From Parascardovia denticolens DSM 10105 = JCM 12538 (GTDB taxonomy: Bacteria > Actinomycetota > Actinomycetes > Actinomycetales > Bifidobacteriaceae), in contig NZ_AP012333.1 of NCBI RefSeq assembly GCF_001042675.1, positions 1,426,001-1,490,000 of the forward strand: a stretch of DNA of 64,000 bases. Direction: 5' to 3'. Every line of letters starts with the position of its first letter. The first letter of the stretch is position 1. Under the pieces are notes generated by a model. It did no database searches. It was not told where the DNA came from and was given only the letters and a program-made list of their open reading frames with translations. The position numbers were made by a program, and so were the translations under genes. Positions 17,116 through 25,655 of the stretch are shown here, piece after piece.

Positions 17116-18546
17116 ATGACAGAAGAGAAAACACAAGACCAGCGGACGGAAGGATTCGTCCAGGATGAGATCGACCCCGACCTGGTGGCCCAACAAGGTC
17201 CTTTCGCCCTCAACCACGCCCGGATCGTCCGCGCTTTCGCCGGAGAAGGCGGCCTGGGGCAGCAGGAGGGAGCGGTGGACGAGGACCAGACGGTCCTGGT
17301 CGACCCCGAAGGAAAGATCGAAGCCGTTTTCCCCTCATCCGAACAGGACAGGGTCTCCCGCATCCCGGCCGACTACCGCCAGGTGGACGTCCGAGGGCGA
17401 TGCCTCATGCCCGGCCTGATTAACGTCCATGTCCATCTTTTCAACACAGGAGAAAGCCTCCCCTCCAGTTCCATGACCAAAGAGGCCCAGGCCGAGCAGA
17501 AGGCCTTCATGGACTCCCCCGAAGGCCATCAGATGCTGCGGTCCATGACCCGCAAGATGGCCCGCGAGCTTCTGCTGTCCGGCGTGACCAGCTTCCGGTC
17601 CGTCGGCGACGTGGCCTTCGACACGGTCGACCTGCGCGAAGACGTGGAGGCCGGCAAGGCCCTGGGAGGCCACATCTTGGCTTCCGGCCCCATGATCGCC
17701 GCCCCCAACGGCCATGGAGCCCCCCTGCTTTCCATGGAATGCTTTGACGCAGACAGCACCCGGGCCAACATCAACAGGCTGGTGAACCAGGGGGTGAACG
17801 CGGTCAAGATCGCTTCCACCGGCGGCGTGACCGACGCCCAGAAGGTGGGCGACGCCGGCCACCCCCAGATGACCGAAGAGAACATGCGGATCATCTGCCA
17901 GATCGCCCATGAGAACGGGATCATCGTGGCCGCCCACGCCCAAAGCCTGGAAGGGGTCAAACGGGCCTTGCGGGCCGGAGTGGACACGATCGAACACGGC
18001 TGCGACTTCGACCAGGAATGCATCGACCTCTTCCACGACAATCCCCACAGCCTACGCGGCTGGTCGGCCGTGGTCCCTACCCTGTCGGCCGTCCTGCCCC
18101 TGGTCAAGCTGGACCAGGAAGTGACCGAGCTGAGCGACGTGGTCCGCGCGAACGCCACGATCATCGGAGACCGTCTGATCGCCGGGGCGAAGAAGGCCGT
18201 GGAAGCCAAGCTCCATCTGGGGGTCGGCACCGATACGGCCATGCCATACGTCACCCAATACAACACCTGGCGCGAGCTGGACTACCTGGTCCGCTACGCC
18301 GGTCTGACCCCGGCCCAAGCCATCTACGCGGCCACCCAGGAGAACGCCTTGATCTTGGGCCTGGACCAGGTGACCGGAGACATCCAGCCCGGCCTGGACG
18401 CCGACCTCCTCCTGCTGGATAACAACCCCTTGGATGACCTACGAGCCTTGAGCAAGCCCGTCATGGTGGCCGCCGGCGGGATCGTCATCGACAACCCCCA
18501 GCCGCACCGGTTCGAACAGGTCGACAAGGCTTTGGATACCTTCTGA
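17116..18546 (+). CDS. Metal-dependent amidohydrolase (imidazolonepropionase/Xaa-Pro dipeptidase-like), copy 1
   Basis: A 476-residue TIM-barrel amidohydrolase. Metal-site landmarks: NVHVHLF (HxH) near residue 105, VKIASTGGVTD with the bridging lysine near 230, VAAHAQSLEG and DTIEHGCD with the two later histidines, and GVGTDTAMPYVTQYN with the aspartate. This subgroup is often annotated as imidazolonepropionase-like or Xaa-Pro dipeptidase; the true substrate is not predictable. AAAGGA is 6 bases before ATG 17116, so the frame extending to 17011 is not used. The next gene is a paralogue with the same layout, and stretches of over 30 bases are identical between them (for example around 18239 and 19786), showing tandem duplication or gene conversion. 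Confidence 0.9.
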   Translation: MTEEKTQDQRTEGFVQDEIDPDLVAQQGPFALNHARIVRAFAGEGGLGQQEGAVDEDQTVLVDPEGKIEAVFPSSEQDRVSRIPADYRQVDVRGRCLMPGLINVHVHLFNTGESLPSSSMTKEAQAEQKAFMDSPEGHQMLRSMTRKMARELLLSGVTSFRSVGDVAFDTVDLREDVEAGKALGGHILASGPMIAAPNGHGAPLLSMECFDADSTRANINRLVNQGVNAVKIASTGGVTDAQKVGDAGHPQMTEENMRIICQIAHENGIIVAAHAQSLEGVKRALRAGVDTIEHGCDFDQECIDLFHDNPHSLRGWSAVVPTLSAVLPLVKLDQEVTELSDVVRANATIIGDRLIAGAKKAVEAKLHLGVGTDTAMPYVTQYNTWRELDYLVRYAGLTPAQAIYAATQENALILGLDQVTGDIQPGLDADLLLLDNNPLDDLRALSKPVMVAAGGIVIDNPQPHRFEQVDKALDTF

Positions 18547-18567
18547 ATTTCTCACTAGCGATTCTCG

Positions 18568-18597
18568 CCGTCTGATCGCGGTCAGACGGCCGCGATC
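18568..18597 (+). promoter_or_regulatory. Nested alternative hairpins between amidohydrolase genes
   Basis: CCGTCTGA (18568-18575) can pair with TCAGACGG (18582-18589), while GATCGCGG (18574-18581) can pair with CCGCGATC (18590-18597). The two stems overlap and exclude each other. There is no T-run, so a standard terminator is unlikely; the role is unknown. Confidence 0.6.
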
Positions 18598-18664
18598 AAA
18601 AAGATTCCAGCCAAACAATTCCGGCCTGAAGGGGAAGAGAACAACGACAAACCAAAGGAGCCAT

Positions 18665-20092
18665 ATGGAGATCACCAACAAGTTGGCGGACCTGTCCGCC
18701 CGGATCAAGGTCACCGCACCCGCCAAGCTGAGCACCGAACACGTGCCTTTCGTCATCCACCATGCCAATCTGGTGCGCACCCTCAAAGGCATCGACGGCT
18801 TGGGGCTCAGGGAGGGATCCATCGCCGAGGACCACAGCCTGGCCATTGACGCCCAAGGCCTCATCGAAGACATCTTCCCTTCCAGCGATCAAGCCCGGGC
18901 CCAGGCCCTGAGCGACGGCCACAAATCGATCGACGCCCAAGGCCGCTACATCCTGCCCGGCCTGATCAACGCCCACGCCCACGTTTTCGGCAGCGGCAAA
19001 GGCATCCCCTTGGGCATCAACACCAAGGACTCCCAAGCCATGGCCAAATCCTTCCTGCAGACGGTTCCTGGGCAGGCCTTCCTGAGGAAGATCACGGAAA
19101 GCAACATCCGCCAGGCCCTGCTGTCCGGGGTCACCACCCTGAGGACCGTGGGCGACATCGCTTACGACACCGTGGCCTTGAGAAACCGAATCAACGATGG
19201 CGAGACCGTAGGCCCACGGATCCTGGCCTCCGGCCCCCTGCTGGCCATCCACGGCGGACACGGGGCTCCCCTGATCGCCTTGGAAGGAGACAGCGAGGAG
19301 GAGATAATATCCAACGTCCATCAGCTCCTGGACCACGGGGTGGATGTGATCAAGATCGCGGCGACCGGTGGCGTGACCGATTCCCAAGTCCTGGGAGAGG
19401 CGGGGCAACCTCAGATGACCGAGGAGAACATGCGGCTCATCTGCCAGGAAGCCCATAAGGCCGGGGTCATGGTGGCCGCCCACGCCCAGAGCCTGGAAGG
19501 GACCAAACGGGCCCTGAAGGCCGGAGTGGACACGATCGAACATGGATCCACCCTGGACCAGGAGGTCACCGCCCTCTATCGCAAGAACCCCAACAGTCTG
19601 CGCGGCTGGTCGGCCGTGATTCCCACCCTGTCGGCCATGCTGCCGACCGTCTCTCTGGACCAGGATGGACTGGGCATGTCCGACGTCGCCCGGTCGAACT
19701 CGGCCCAGGTAGGGGAAAACCTGCTCACCGGCCTGAGGGAGGCCGTGGCCAAGAACCTCCATGTGGGGGTGGGCACCGATTCAGCCATGCCATACGTCAC
19801 CCAATACAACACCTGGCGAGAGCTCGATTACCTGGTCCGCTACGCCGGCATGGCCCCGGCCCAGGCCATCTACGCGGCCACCGGGGCAAACGCCGAAATC
19901 CTGGGCCTGGATCAGGTGACCGGGTCGTTGACGATTGGTTTGGCGGCCGACCTGCTGGTGGTGGAAGGCAATCCTTTGGATGACCTGCGGGCCTTGGACA
20001 AGCCGGCTCTGGTGGTGGCGGGCGGGATCCCGGTCTGGAGACCGCACGCCAAGCATTTCCCGGCCGTGGACCAGGCTTTGGACACCATCTGA
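18665..20092 (+). CDS. Metal-dependent amidohydrolase (imidazolonepropionase/Xaa-Pro dipeptidase-like), copy 2
   Basis: A 475-residue paralogue of the preceding gene, colinear throughout. Metal ligands are in NAHAHVF, VIKIAATGGVTDSQ, VAAHAQSLEG, DTIEHGS and GVGTDSAMPYVTQYN. Differences cluster in the N-terminal 100 residues and around the active-site loop (FGSGKGIPLGIN here, FNTGESLPSSSM in copy 1), which may mean different substrate preference. AAAGGAG is 6 bases before the ATG. A terminator at 20102-20142 closes the unit. Probably cytoplasmic, with no signal peptide. Confidence 0.9.
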   Translation: MEITNKLADLSARIKVTAPAKLSTEHVPFVIHHANLVRTLKGIDGLGLREGSIAEDHSLAIDAQGLIEDIFPSSDQARAQALSDGHKSIDAQGRYILPGLINAHAHVFGSGKGIPLGINTKDSQAMAKSFLQTVPGQAFLRKITESNIRQALLSGVTTLRTVGDIAYDTVALRNRINDGETVGPRILASGPLLAIHGGHGAPLIALEGDSEEEIISNVHQLLDHGVDVIKIAATGGVTDSQVLGEAGQPQMTEENMRLICQEAHKAGVMVAAHAQSLEGTKRALKAGVDTIEHGSTLDQEVTALYRKNPNSLRGWSAVIPTLSAMLPTVSLDQDGLGMSDVARSNSAQVGENLLTGLREAVAKNLHVGVGTDSAMPYVTQYNTWRELDYLVRYAGMAPAQAIYAATGANAEILGLDQVTGSLTIGLAADLLVVEGNPLDDLRALDKPALVVAGGIPVWRPHAKHFPAVDQALDTI

Positions 20093-20101
20093 GGAATATG
20101 A

Positions 20102-20142
20102 AACGGCAGCCGTTACCTCGTCGTAACGGTTGTCGTTTTTTC
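20102..20142 (+). terminator. Intrinsic terminator after amidohydrolase pair
   Basis: AACGGCAGCCGTTAC (20102-20116) pairs with GTAACGGTTGTCGTT (20123-20137) with two G-T wobbles and a 6-base loop, and runs into a T-tract to 20141. It lies 10 bases from the stop codon of convergent galK. Confidence 0.9.
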
Positions 20143-20150
20143 CGGGCCGA

Positions 20151-21422
20151 TCAAGCCACCCGTTCAGCCGGCTTGGCGGCGACAGCGGCCAAAGCGCGGG
20201 GCTGGTTGAATCCCTTCCGAGCAAAGCGATCGGCGATTTTCTGAGCGATTTCCCGGGACCGGCCGGCATCCACCAAGGCGATGATGGACCCGCCGAAACC
20301 GCCACCGGTCATTCGGGCCCCGTAAGCCCCTTCCTCCCGGGCGGTGTCCACGGCCAAGTCGAGCTCGGGGACGGTCACCTGATAATCGTCCCGCAACGAA
20401 TCGTGGGAGGCGTTGAAAAGCCGGCCTGATTCGGCCATGTCTCCGGCGGCGAAGGCCCGGACGAAGTCGGTCACCCGCCAGATCTCGGTGACCACGTGGC
20501 GCACGCGCTTCACTTCCACAGGGTCGGGCAGACGGTCCAAGGCCTCCTGCAGTCCCTGCCGCCGGGCGGAGGGATCGTCGCCGGCCGAAGCCGCGATGGT
20601 ATCCGCCACTTGCCGCAGGTTCTCCACGCCCAACTTGGCGGCGGCCTGCTCGCAGGTGGCGCGACGGGCAGCGTATTGGCCGTCGTTCAGCTGGTGGGGG
20701 GCGCAAGTATCCACCACCAGGAGTTCCAAGCCCCGGGCGGCCAGGTCGAAGTCCTGCTGGGAAACGTTCTCCAAGGGGGTCAGGCCCGGCTTGCAGTCCA
20801 GGAGCAGGGCCTTGCCCGCCTGGCACCGCATGGAGGCGTTCTGGTCGAGGCCGCCCGTGGAAGCGCCGGCCATGTCGTTCTCGGAGGCGATGGCCATGGA
20901 GATGAGGGTGACCCGGCCTTCGTCGCTGGACCCATACCCCAAGGAATAGACGTCATCCAAGGCCAAGACGGTGGAGCAGGTCATGGCGGCCGAAGAGCTC
21001 AAGCCCGATCCCAAAGGCACGCAGGAGACGAAGGCGGCGTCGAAGCCCTGGACCGGAAGCTCAGCCTGACGCATGGCCCAGGCCACTCCCACCGGATAGG
21101 CAGCCCATCCCTTGACCCCTCCGGCTTCCAGCCCTTCCAGTTCGGCCGTGGCTACGGAACCGGGGTTGATGGAGGAGACCACCCGCGCCTGGGCGTCCTG
21201 GCGGGGGGCCAGGGCGATGAAAGTGCGATGAGGCAGGGCGATGGGCAGGCAGAGGCCCGCGTTGTAATCGGTGTGTTCACCGATGAGGTTGACCCGGCCG
21301 GGGGCGTCCCAGACGCCAGCGGGCTGGTACCCGTAGGTTTTGGCGAAAAGCTCGGTCGCTCGCCTGGCTCCTTCGCCATCAGGGATGGAATCGATGAATT
21401 CCACGGCATTCTCGTCTGCCAT
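20151..21422 (-). CDS. galK: Galactokinase
   Basis: A GHMP kinase of 423 residues that phosphorylates galactose in the Leloir pathway. Motifs: the galactokinase signature GRVNLIGEHTDYNAG near residue 44, the ATP-binding loop VPLGSGLSSSAAM near 140, the catalytic-aspartate region (GGLDQNASM), and the C-terminal TGGGFGGSIIAL. A ribosome-like AAAGGTGG precedes the ATG. It lies downstream of galT with a 137-base gap that holds three direct repeats resembling DeoR-family operator half-sites, so it may have its own regulated promoter. Confidence 0.97.
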   Translation of the reverse strand: MADENAVEFIDSIPDGEGARRATELFAKTYGYQPAGVWDAPGRVNLIGEHTDYNAGLCLPIALPHRTFIALAPRQDAQARVVSSINPGSVATAELEGLEAGGVKGWAAYPVGVAWAMRQAELPVQGFDAAFVSCVPLGSGLSSSAAMTCSTVLALDDVYSLGYGSSDEGRVTLISMAIASENDMAGASTGGLDQNASMRCQAGKALLLDCKPGLTPLENVSQQDFDLAARGLELLVVDTCAPHQLNDGQYAARRATCEQAAAKLGVENLRQVADTIAASAGDDPSARRQGLQEALDRLPDPVEVKRVRHVVTEIWRVTDFVRAFAAGDMAESGRLFNASHDSLRDDYQVTVPELDLAVDTAREEGAYGARMTGGGFGGSIIALVDAGRSREIAQKIADRFARKGFNQPRALAAVAAKPAERVA

Positions 21423-21451
21423 TTTCCCACCTTTCTGTTGTATTCTGTTCC

Positions 21452-21540
21452 TTGTTCGTTTCCGATTGGCTTATTATCCCCGATCGGTTTGTTCGTTTCC
21501 GATCGATTCGTTTAGTTCCTGCCGGTTTGTTCGTTTCCGA
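21452..21540. promoter_or_regulatory. Three direct repeats (candidate DeoR-family operators) upstream of galK
   Basis: TTGTTCGTTTCCGA occurs at 21452, 21489 and 21527, spaced 37 and 38 bases apart. Read toward galK the word is TCGGAAACGAACAA. The same CGAAC core recurs upstream of galT, next to a DeoR-type regulator gene. Operator function is inferred. Confidence 0.6.
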
Positions 21541-21559
21541 CCGGTTTCGTCGGTTTTTG

Positions 21560-22813
21560 TCAGTCGTCGATGTCGATCGGACCCAACTCGTGGAAGCGGG
21601 CGGCGATCTTCTCGGGGGTGGTGTCGGAGATCCAAGCGGCCATGCCCGACTCGGACCCGGCCAGGTACTTGACCTTGTTGGCCGCCCGACGGAAGGAGAA
21701 GAACTGGAGGTTGAGCCGGTAGTCCTCCCGGCGGGGGTCTTTGACCGGAGCCTGATGCCAGGCGGCAATGTAAGGCAGATCCATCCCCTTGCCATCCCCC
21801 TTGTCGAAGAAGGCGTTCCCCCGCTTGAGCAGGGTCGAGTACATCTGGGCCAGGCCCCAACGCTCGTCGTCGGTCAGCTGGTCCAGAGTCAGGACGTCGT
21901 CGCGGACCGGTTGCGCATGCACTTCCAAGGGCCAGCGGGCGGCGGCGGGCACATAGGCCATCCAGGTGGAGTTGCGCATGATCAGACGCTCGCCGGCCTC
22001 CACCTCGCCTTTGAGGATGTCGCGAAGGAGATTGCTTCCCGTCCGCTCGTGATAGGCCTCGCTTTGCCTCAGTTCCTGTTCCATGCGGGGGGCGATGAAA
22101 GGATAGCAGTAGATCTGCCCATGGGGGTGGGCCAAGGAGACGCCGATCTCCTGCCCATGGTTCTCGAAGGGGAAGACCTGTTCTATGCCGTTGATGGCGG
22201 AGAGTTCAGCGGTCCTGAAGGCCCAGGCCTCCACCACCGTCCGCAGGCGGGATACCGGCAGGTCCGCCGGCAGGGAGGTCTCGCCCGGGTCGAAGCAGAC
22301 CACTTCGCAGCGACCGACGGCGGGGCGCTGCTCCCACAGGGGATTGCCGTCCACATAGGTCACCTGGTCAGGCACGCCGGGGATGCGGTTCATGGAGGGG
22401 AAACGGTTTTCGAAGACGACCACGTCGTAATCGCTGTCGGGCACTTCCCCATCCTGATAAGGGTCTCCCGGCTTGCGGGCGGCCAAGGGATTACCGGTCG
22501 CGGTGGCTCCAGGGCCGGCCGTGATCGGCCGGTTCATGCGGGCCGTGGCCATGGGTATCCAGTCCCCGGTCAAGGGGTCCCTCCTCATCTGCGGGGCCTG
22601 GACCGGCATGGGCTTGCCTTCCCCGTCAATCCCCAGCTCGAAGCGGTTGGCCAGATGGCGGGGGTCTTTCAATTCGCGTCGCTTTTCGCCTGACACATAG
22701 TCAGGGTCATCGTCCAGATAGAAGAATTGGCGGCCATCGGACAGCTCCGTTTCGGTGATCCTGATGTTTTCCCGGGCGTATTCGCCGGGGACATAATGGC
22801 TGAACTCAGTCAT
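21560..22813 (-). CDS. galT: Galactose-1-phosphate uridylyltransferase (class I)
   Basis: Transfers UMP between UDP-glucose and galactose 1-phosphate. The 417-residue protein carries a class I GalT N-terminal region (RRDPLTGDWIPMATARMNRP), VVFENRFPS, and the active-site HPHGQIY with the nucleophilic histidine. AGGAGG is 6 bases upstream of ATG 22813, ruling out the longer frame to 22852. It is the first gene of the gal group and has a cluster of GTTCG words about 85-110 bases upstream. Confidence 0.96.
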   Translation of the reverse strand: MTEFSHYVPGEYARENIRITETELSDGRQFFYLDDDPDYVSGEKRRELKDPRHLANRFELGIDGEGKPMPVQAPQMRRDPLTGDWIPMATARMNRPITAGPGATATGNPLAARKPGDPYQDGEVPDSDYDVVVFENRFPSMNRIPGVPDQVTYVDGNPLWEQRPAVGRCEVVCFDPGETSLPADLPVSRLRTVVEAWAFRTAELSAINGIEQVFPFENHGQEIGVSLAHPHGQIYCYPFIAPRMEQELRQSEAYHERTGSNLLRDILKGEVEAGERLIMRNSTWMAYVPAAARWPLEVHAQPVRDDVLTLDQLTDDERWGLAQMYSTLLKRGNAFFDKGDGKGMDLPYIAAWHQAPVKDPRREDYRLNLQFFSFRRAANKVKYLAGSESGMAAWISDTTPEKIAARFHELGPIDIDD

Positions 22814-22896
22814 CGCGTTCCTCCTGTCGTTGACTTCTCTTGTTCTTGTCAACTGTCGATTGAATTATGAACCTATGCTGGCCATCCTAGCAGGCA

Positions 22897-22920
22897 TGTT
22901 CGATTTTGTTCGTTTGTTCG
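22897..22920. promoter_or_regulatory. GTTCG-word cluster upstream of galT (candidate operator)
   Basis: GTTCG occurs at 22898, 22908 and 22916 within TGTTCGATTTTGTTCGTTTG, and CATTCG follows at 22930. The core matches the repeats before galK. It lies between galT and the DeoR-type gene. Binding is inferred. Confidence 0.55.
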
Positions 22921-22986
22921 TTTTTCTAACATTCGATGACAGGTCAGCTGCCAGACAAGCGTTCATCCTTATGCAATCATCCATCC

Positions 22987-23763
22987 TTATGCGAGCAAAA
23001 GCCTTTTGGCCACCTGTTCCGTTTCCCGACGCAGGTCCATCTCCAGCTCGGAATCGGTGATGATGGTGTCCACCTGGGAGAAATCGGCGAAAAGGGAAAG
23101 GGAGGCGCTCTCCCACTTGGTATGGTCAGCTAGGACGATGCAGGTCTCCGTGATGGAGATCAGGGCAGAGTTCGTGGCCGACTCCAGGGAATTCGGGGTC
23201 AGGAACCCCCGCGGGACCGAAACCGAATGGGCGCCCAGGAAGAGGGTGTTGACCCGCAGTCCGTCGATCACCTTATTGGCGATGGGGCCGACCAAGGAGT
23301 TGGACCGGGTGACCACTCCCCCGGTCATGATCACTTCCACGTCGTTGGCCGTATCCGCCATCTGGATGAGCTGGGCCACGGGGATGGAATTGGTGAGGAT
23401 GGTGGCCCCTTGGCAGCGCGGGCTCTCCAACAGAAGCTGGGCGAAAGCGTAAGTGGTGCTGCCGCCCCCGATGGCGATCACATCCCCGGGGGAAACGAAA
23501 TCCAAGGCCTTCTTGGCTATCTTCTCCTTCAAAGAGGTCTCCATGCGGGATTTGACCGAGAAAAGCGGCTCCACCAGAAGGGTGCTGGAGGAGACGGCAC
23601 CCCCGTGCACGCGCCTGAGCAAGCCTTTGCCGGCCAAGTCCTCGATGTCCCGCCGGATGGTCATCGCCGACACATCCAGCTTCCGCGATAAATCGCTCAC
23701 CCGGACCGCTCCCGTTTCCCTCACCTGCGAGAGAATGTACTGCTGTCTCTGAGTAGAAATCAT
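22987..23763 (-). CDS. DeoR-family transcriptional regulator, probable gal regulator
   Basis: A 258-residue regulator. The N-terminal winged helix reads RQQYILSQVRETGAVRVSDLSRKLDVSAMTIRRD, with the typical DeoR signature ending LLRRVHGGAV near residue 58. The remainder is the DeoR C-terminal sugar-phosphate-sensing domain (GDVIAIGGGSTTYAFA, TNSIPVAQLI, FLGAHSV). The start at 23763 lies 6 bases after GATAAT, and CTGAAA is 17 bases further upstream, fitting a leaderless transcript; the frame to 23811 is not needed. Two ATGAAC/GTTCAT words overlap this promoter, so autoregulation is likely. Its position next to galTK suggests it controls galactose genes, probably as a repressor. Confidence 0.9.
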   Translation of the reverse strand: MISTQRQQYILSQVRETGAVRVSDLSRKLDVSAMTIRRDIEDLAGKGLLRRVHGGAVSSSTLLVEPLFSVKSRMETSLKEKIAKKALDFVSPGDVIAIGGGSTTYAFAQLLLESPRCQGATILTNSIPVAQLIQMADTANDVEVIMTGGVVTRSNSLVGPIANKVIDGLRVNTLFLGAHSVSVPRGFLTPNSLESATNSALISITETCIVLADHTKWESASLSLFADFSQVDTIITDSELEMDLRRETEQVAKRLLLA

Positions 23764-23800
23764 ATGAACATTATCGCACATGAACGTACATTTTTCAGGG
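23764..23800 (-). promoter_or_regulatory. Promoter and candidate autoregulatory operator of the DeoR gene
   Basis: On the minus strand CTGAAA, 17 bases, GATAAT, then 6 bases to the ATG. TGTTCAT overlaps the start codon and ACGTTCATG lies in the spacer, 17 bases apart; both resemble the GTTCGT words near galT and galK. Confidence 0.55.
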
Positions 23801-23826
23801 ACGACTCGCACATTCCCCTGAATTTT

Positions 23827-24666
23827 CTAGTCTTTTTCAGCCTCCTGCCCGTCGCGCAGATGGTCCGCGGTCGCTTTCCTCTTTCCTCCCAGGATCCTTC
23901 TGATCCCCCAATCGGTGACCCGCCACATGGCTTCCAGGACGATCCCCGTACCCATCTTTGATTCGCCCTGGGTCCGCTCCACGAAAAGGATGGGGACTTC
24001 GGTCACTTGTCCGCCGGCGTACTCCACCCTGCGGGTCATATCGACCTGAAAGACGTAACCATTGGCGTGGATGCTGTCCACATGCAGGCGGCGCAGGGCC
24101 TGACTGCGGTAGGCCCGGAAGCCGGCGGTCACGTCATGCGTGGCCAAACCCAAGGCATGCCGGGCGTAGCCGGACCCGCAACGGGAGATCAGGTCCCGGT
24201 ACCAGGGCCAATTCTCCGTTCCCCCGCCGGGGACCCGTCTCGAGCCGATGACCACGTCGCAAGCCGGGTCCGCTTCCAAGGCGTCCAAGATCCTCTTCAA
24301 GTCGGCCGGCCGATGGGACCCGTCCATATCCATTTCGCAAATCACCTGGTAGCCGTGCAGGAGGGCCCATTCGAACCCGGCCACGTAAGCCGGTCCCAGG
24401 CCGCGTTTGATGGACCGGTGGATGACGAAAACCCGGGGGTCGGCGGCGGCCATCTCTTCGGCCAGGTCCCCGGTCCCGTCCGGGGAGGAATCGTCCACCA
24501 CGAGCACGTTCACCTGGGGGCAGTAGGAGAAGATCCCCGATAAGGTCGTCTCCAGATTGTCCTTCTCGTTATAAGTGGGCATGACGATCAGGGTCCCGCC
24601 GTCGCCGCCATCTTTCCCTTCGCCACTGTCAGCCATGAAAGCTTCTTCATCCCGAGTGTCGATCAT
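23827..24666 (-). CDS. ppm1: Polyprenol monophosphomannose synthase (Ppm1-type GT2)
   Basis: A family 2 glycosyltransferase that would transfer mannose from GDP-mannose to polyprenyl phosphate on the inner membrane face, feeding lipoglycan or glycoprotein mannosylation. Motifs: VMPTYNEKDNL, VVDDSSPDGTGDLAE, EMDMDGSHRP (metal-binding aspartates) and GSRRVPGGG, then the family region TAGFRAYRS. It has no C-terminal membrane domain, as in single-domain Ppm1 catalytic proteins. The start at 24666 (279 residues) lies 8 bases after a perfect TATAAT, suggesting a leaderless transcript; ATG 24636 is the alternative. Confidence 0.9.
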   Translation of the reverse strand: MIDTRDEEAFMADSGEGKDGGDGGTLIVMPTYNEKDNLETTLSGIFSYCPQVNVLVVDDSSPDGTGDLAEEMAAADPRVFVIHRSIKRGLGPAYVAGFEWALLHGYQVICEMDMDGSHRPADLKRILDALEADPACDVVIGSRRVPGGGTENWPWYRDLISRCGSGYARHALGLATHDVTAGFRAYRSQALRRLHVDSIHANGYVFQVDMTRRVEYAGGQVTEVPILFVERTQGESKMGTGIVLEAMWRVTDWGIRRILGGKRKATADHLRDGQEAEKD

Positions 24667-24839
24667 GGGTCATCATTATAGACATGCTGGCAGAGGAAAG
24701 AAGGAGGGAAGAGGGAAATCCGCCCTCCCCCTGGTCAGGCCTGGGCTTATGATGAAGGATAAGCTGCGCTTTCCGAAGAACGACCTTCGGGGGCCATGTC
24801 ACGTACACGACCAGATGAGTACCAGATAGGACAGCAAGG

Positions 24840-25559
24840 ATGTCAGCACCGCAAAAGCACAGGGAGATAGACCCTGAGACGATCTTGCTCCACACGGCTC
24901 TTTTCCGCCAGGTCAAGCCTTCCGACGCCGACCAGCTCATCCCCCACCTGCACCAGCATTTCGTAGACAAAGGCGAGGTCATCTTCCGCGAAGGGGATGA
25001 CGACACCCGCATGTTCATCCTGGAGGAAGGCCGGGTCAAACTGACCAGGACGGCCGGGGATGGCCGGGTCCAGCTGCTGAGCATCCACGGCCCCGGGGAA
25101 GTGCTGGGGGAGATACCGGTCTTCGACCCGCGGGGAGGACCGCGGACCGCCTCGGCCATAGCCATGCGCAACGGCACCATGGTGGTCTCCCTTTCCCACG
25201 AAGCCCTTATGTCCTGGCTGGACGGCCACCCCACCGTGGCCGTCAGCATGCTCCAGGTCCTGGCCAGACGCATGAGGCGGAACAACGAACGGATCGGCGA
25301 CCTGGTCTTCACTGACGTGCCCGGCCGCCTGGCCAAGACCCTCATCGATCTGGGCCGCCGTTTCGGGGAGCCGACCGAGCGGGGCCTCATGGTCCCCCAT
25401 GACCTGACCCAGGAGGAACTGGCCCAGCTGGTGGGGACCTCGCGGGAGACGGTCAACAAGGCCCTCATGGATTTCACCAACCGCGGGTGGATAGCCCGCG
25501 AAGGCCGTTCCATCCTCATTTATCGGCCCGGCAAGCTGATTTTGCGCTCACAGCATTAA
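24840..25559 (+). CDS. Crp/Fnr-family transcriptional regulator
   Basis: A 239-residue regulator with an N-terminal cyclic-nucleotide-binding beta roll (KGEVIFREGDDDTRMFILEEGRVKL; GPGEVLGEIPVFD, where phosphate-cassette residues are partly kept), a long dimerisation helix (VAVSMLQVLARRMRRN) and a C-terminal helix-turn-helix (LTQEELAQLVGTSRETVNKAL). It resembles actinobacterial GlxR/Crp proteins. There is no cysteine cluster, so an Fnr-type iron-sulfur sensor is excluded. AGCAAGG precedes the ATG. Whether it binds cAMP and what it controls are unknown. Confidence 0.92.
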   Translation: MSAPQKHREIDPETILLHTALFRQVKPSDADQLIPHLHQHFVDKGEVIFREGDDDTRMFILEEGRVKLTRTAGDGRVQLLSIHGPGEVLGEIPVFDPRGGPRTASAIAMRNGTMVVSLSHEALMSWLDGHPTVAVSMLQVLARRMRRNNERIGDLVFTDVPGRLAKTLIDLGRRFGEPTERGLMVPHDLTQEELAQLVGTSRETVNKALMDFTNRGWIAREGRSILIYRPGKLILRSQH

Positions 25560-25655
25560 AGGGCCCGCTCCTTCCAGACTCTCCTGGACTCCCCTCCCCT
25601 AAGCGCCGATGGCCCGGATGGGCATCGGTAGACGCTTGACTCTAAAATAGGGAAC

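Noticed and set aside
24780-24839. Crp self-binding site before the Crp/Fnr gene
   Set aside because: TGTCACGTACACGA is only weakly similar to TGTGA-N6-TCACA; not supported.
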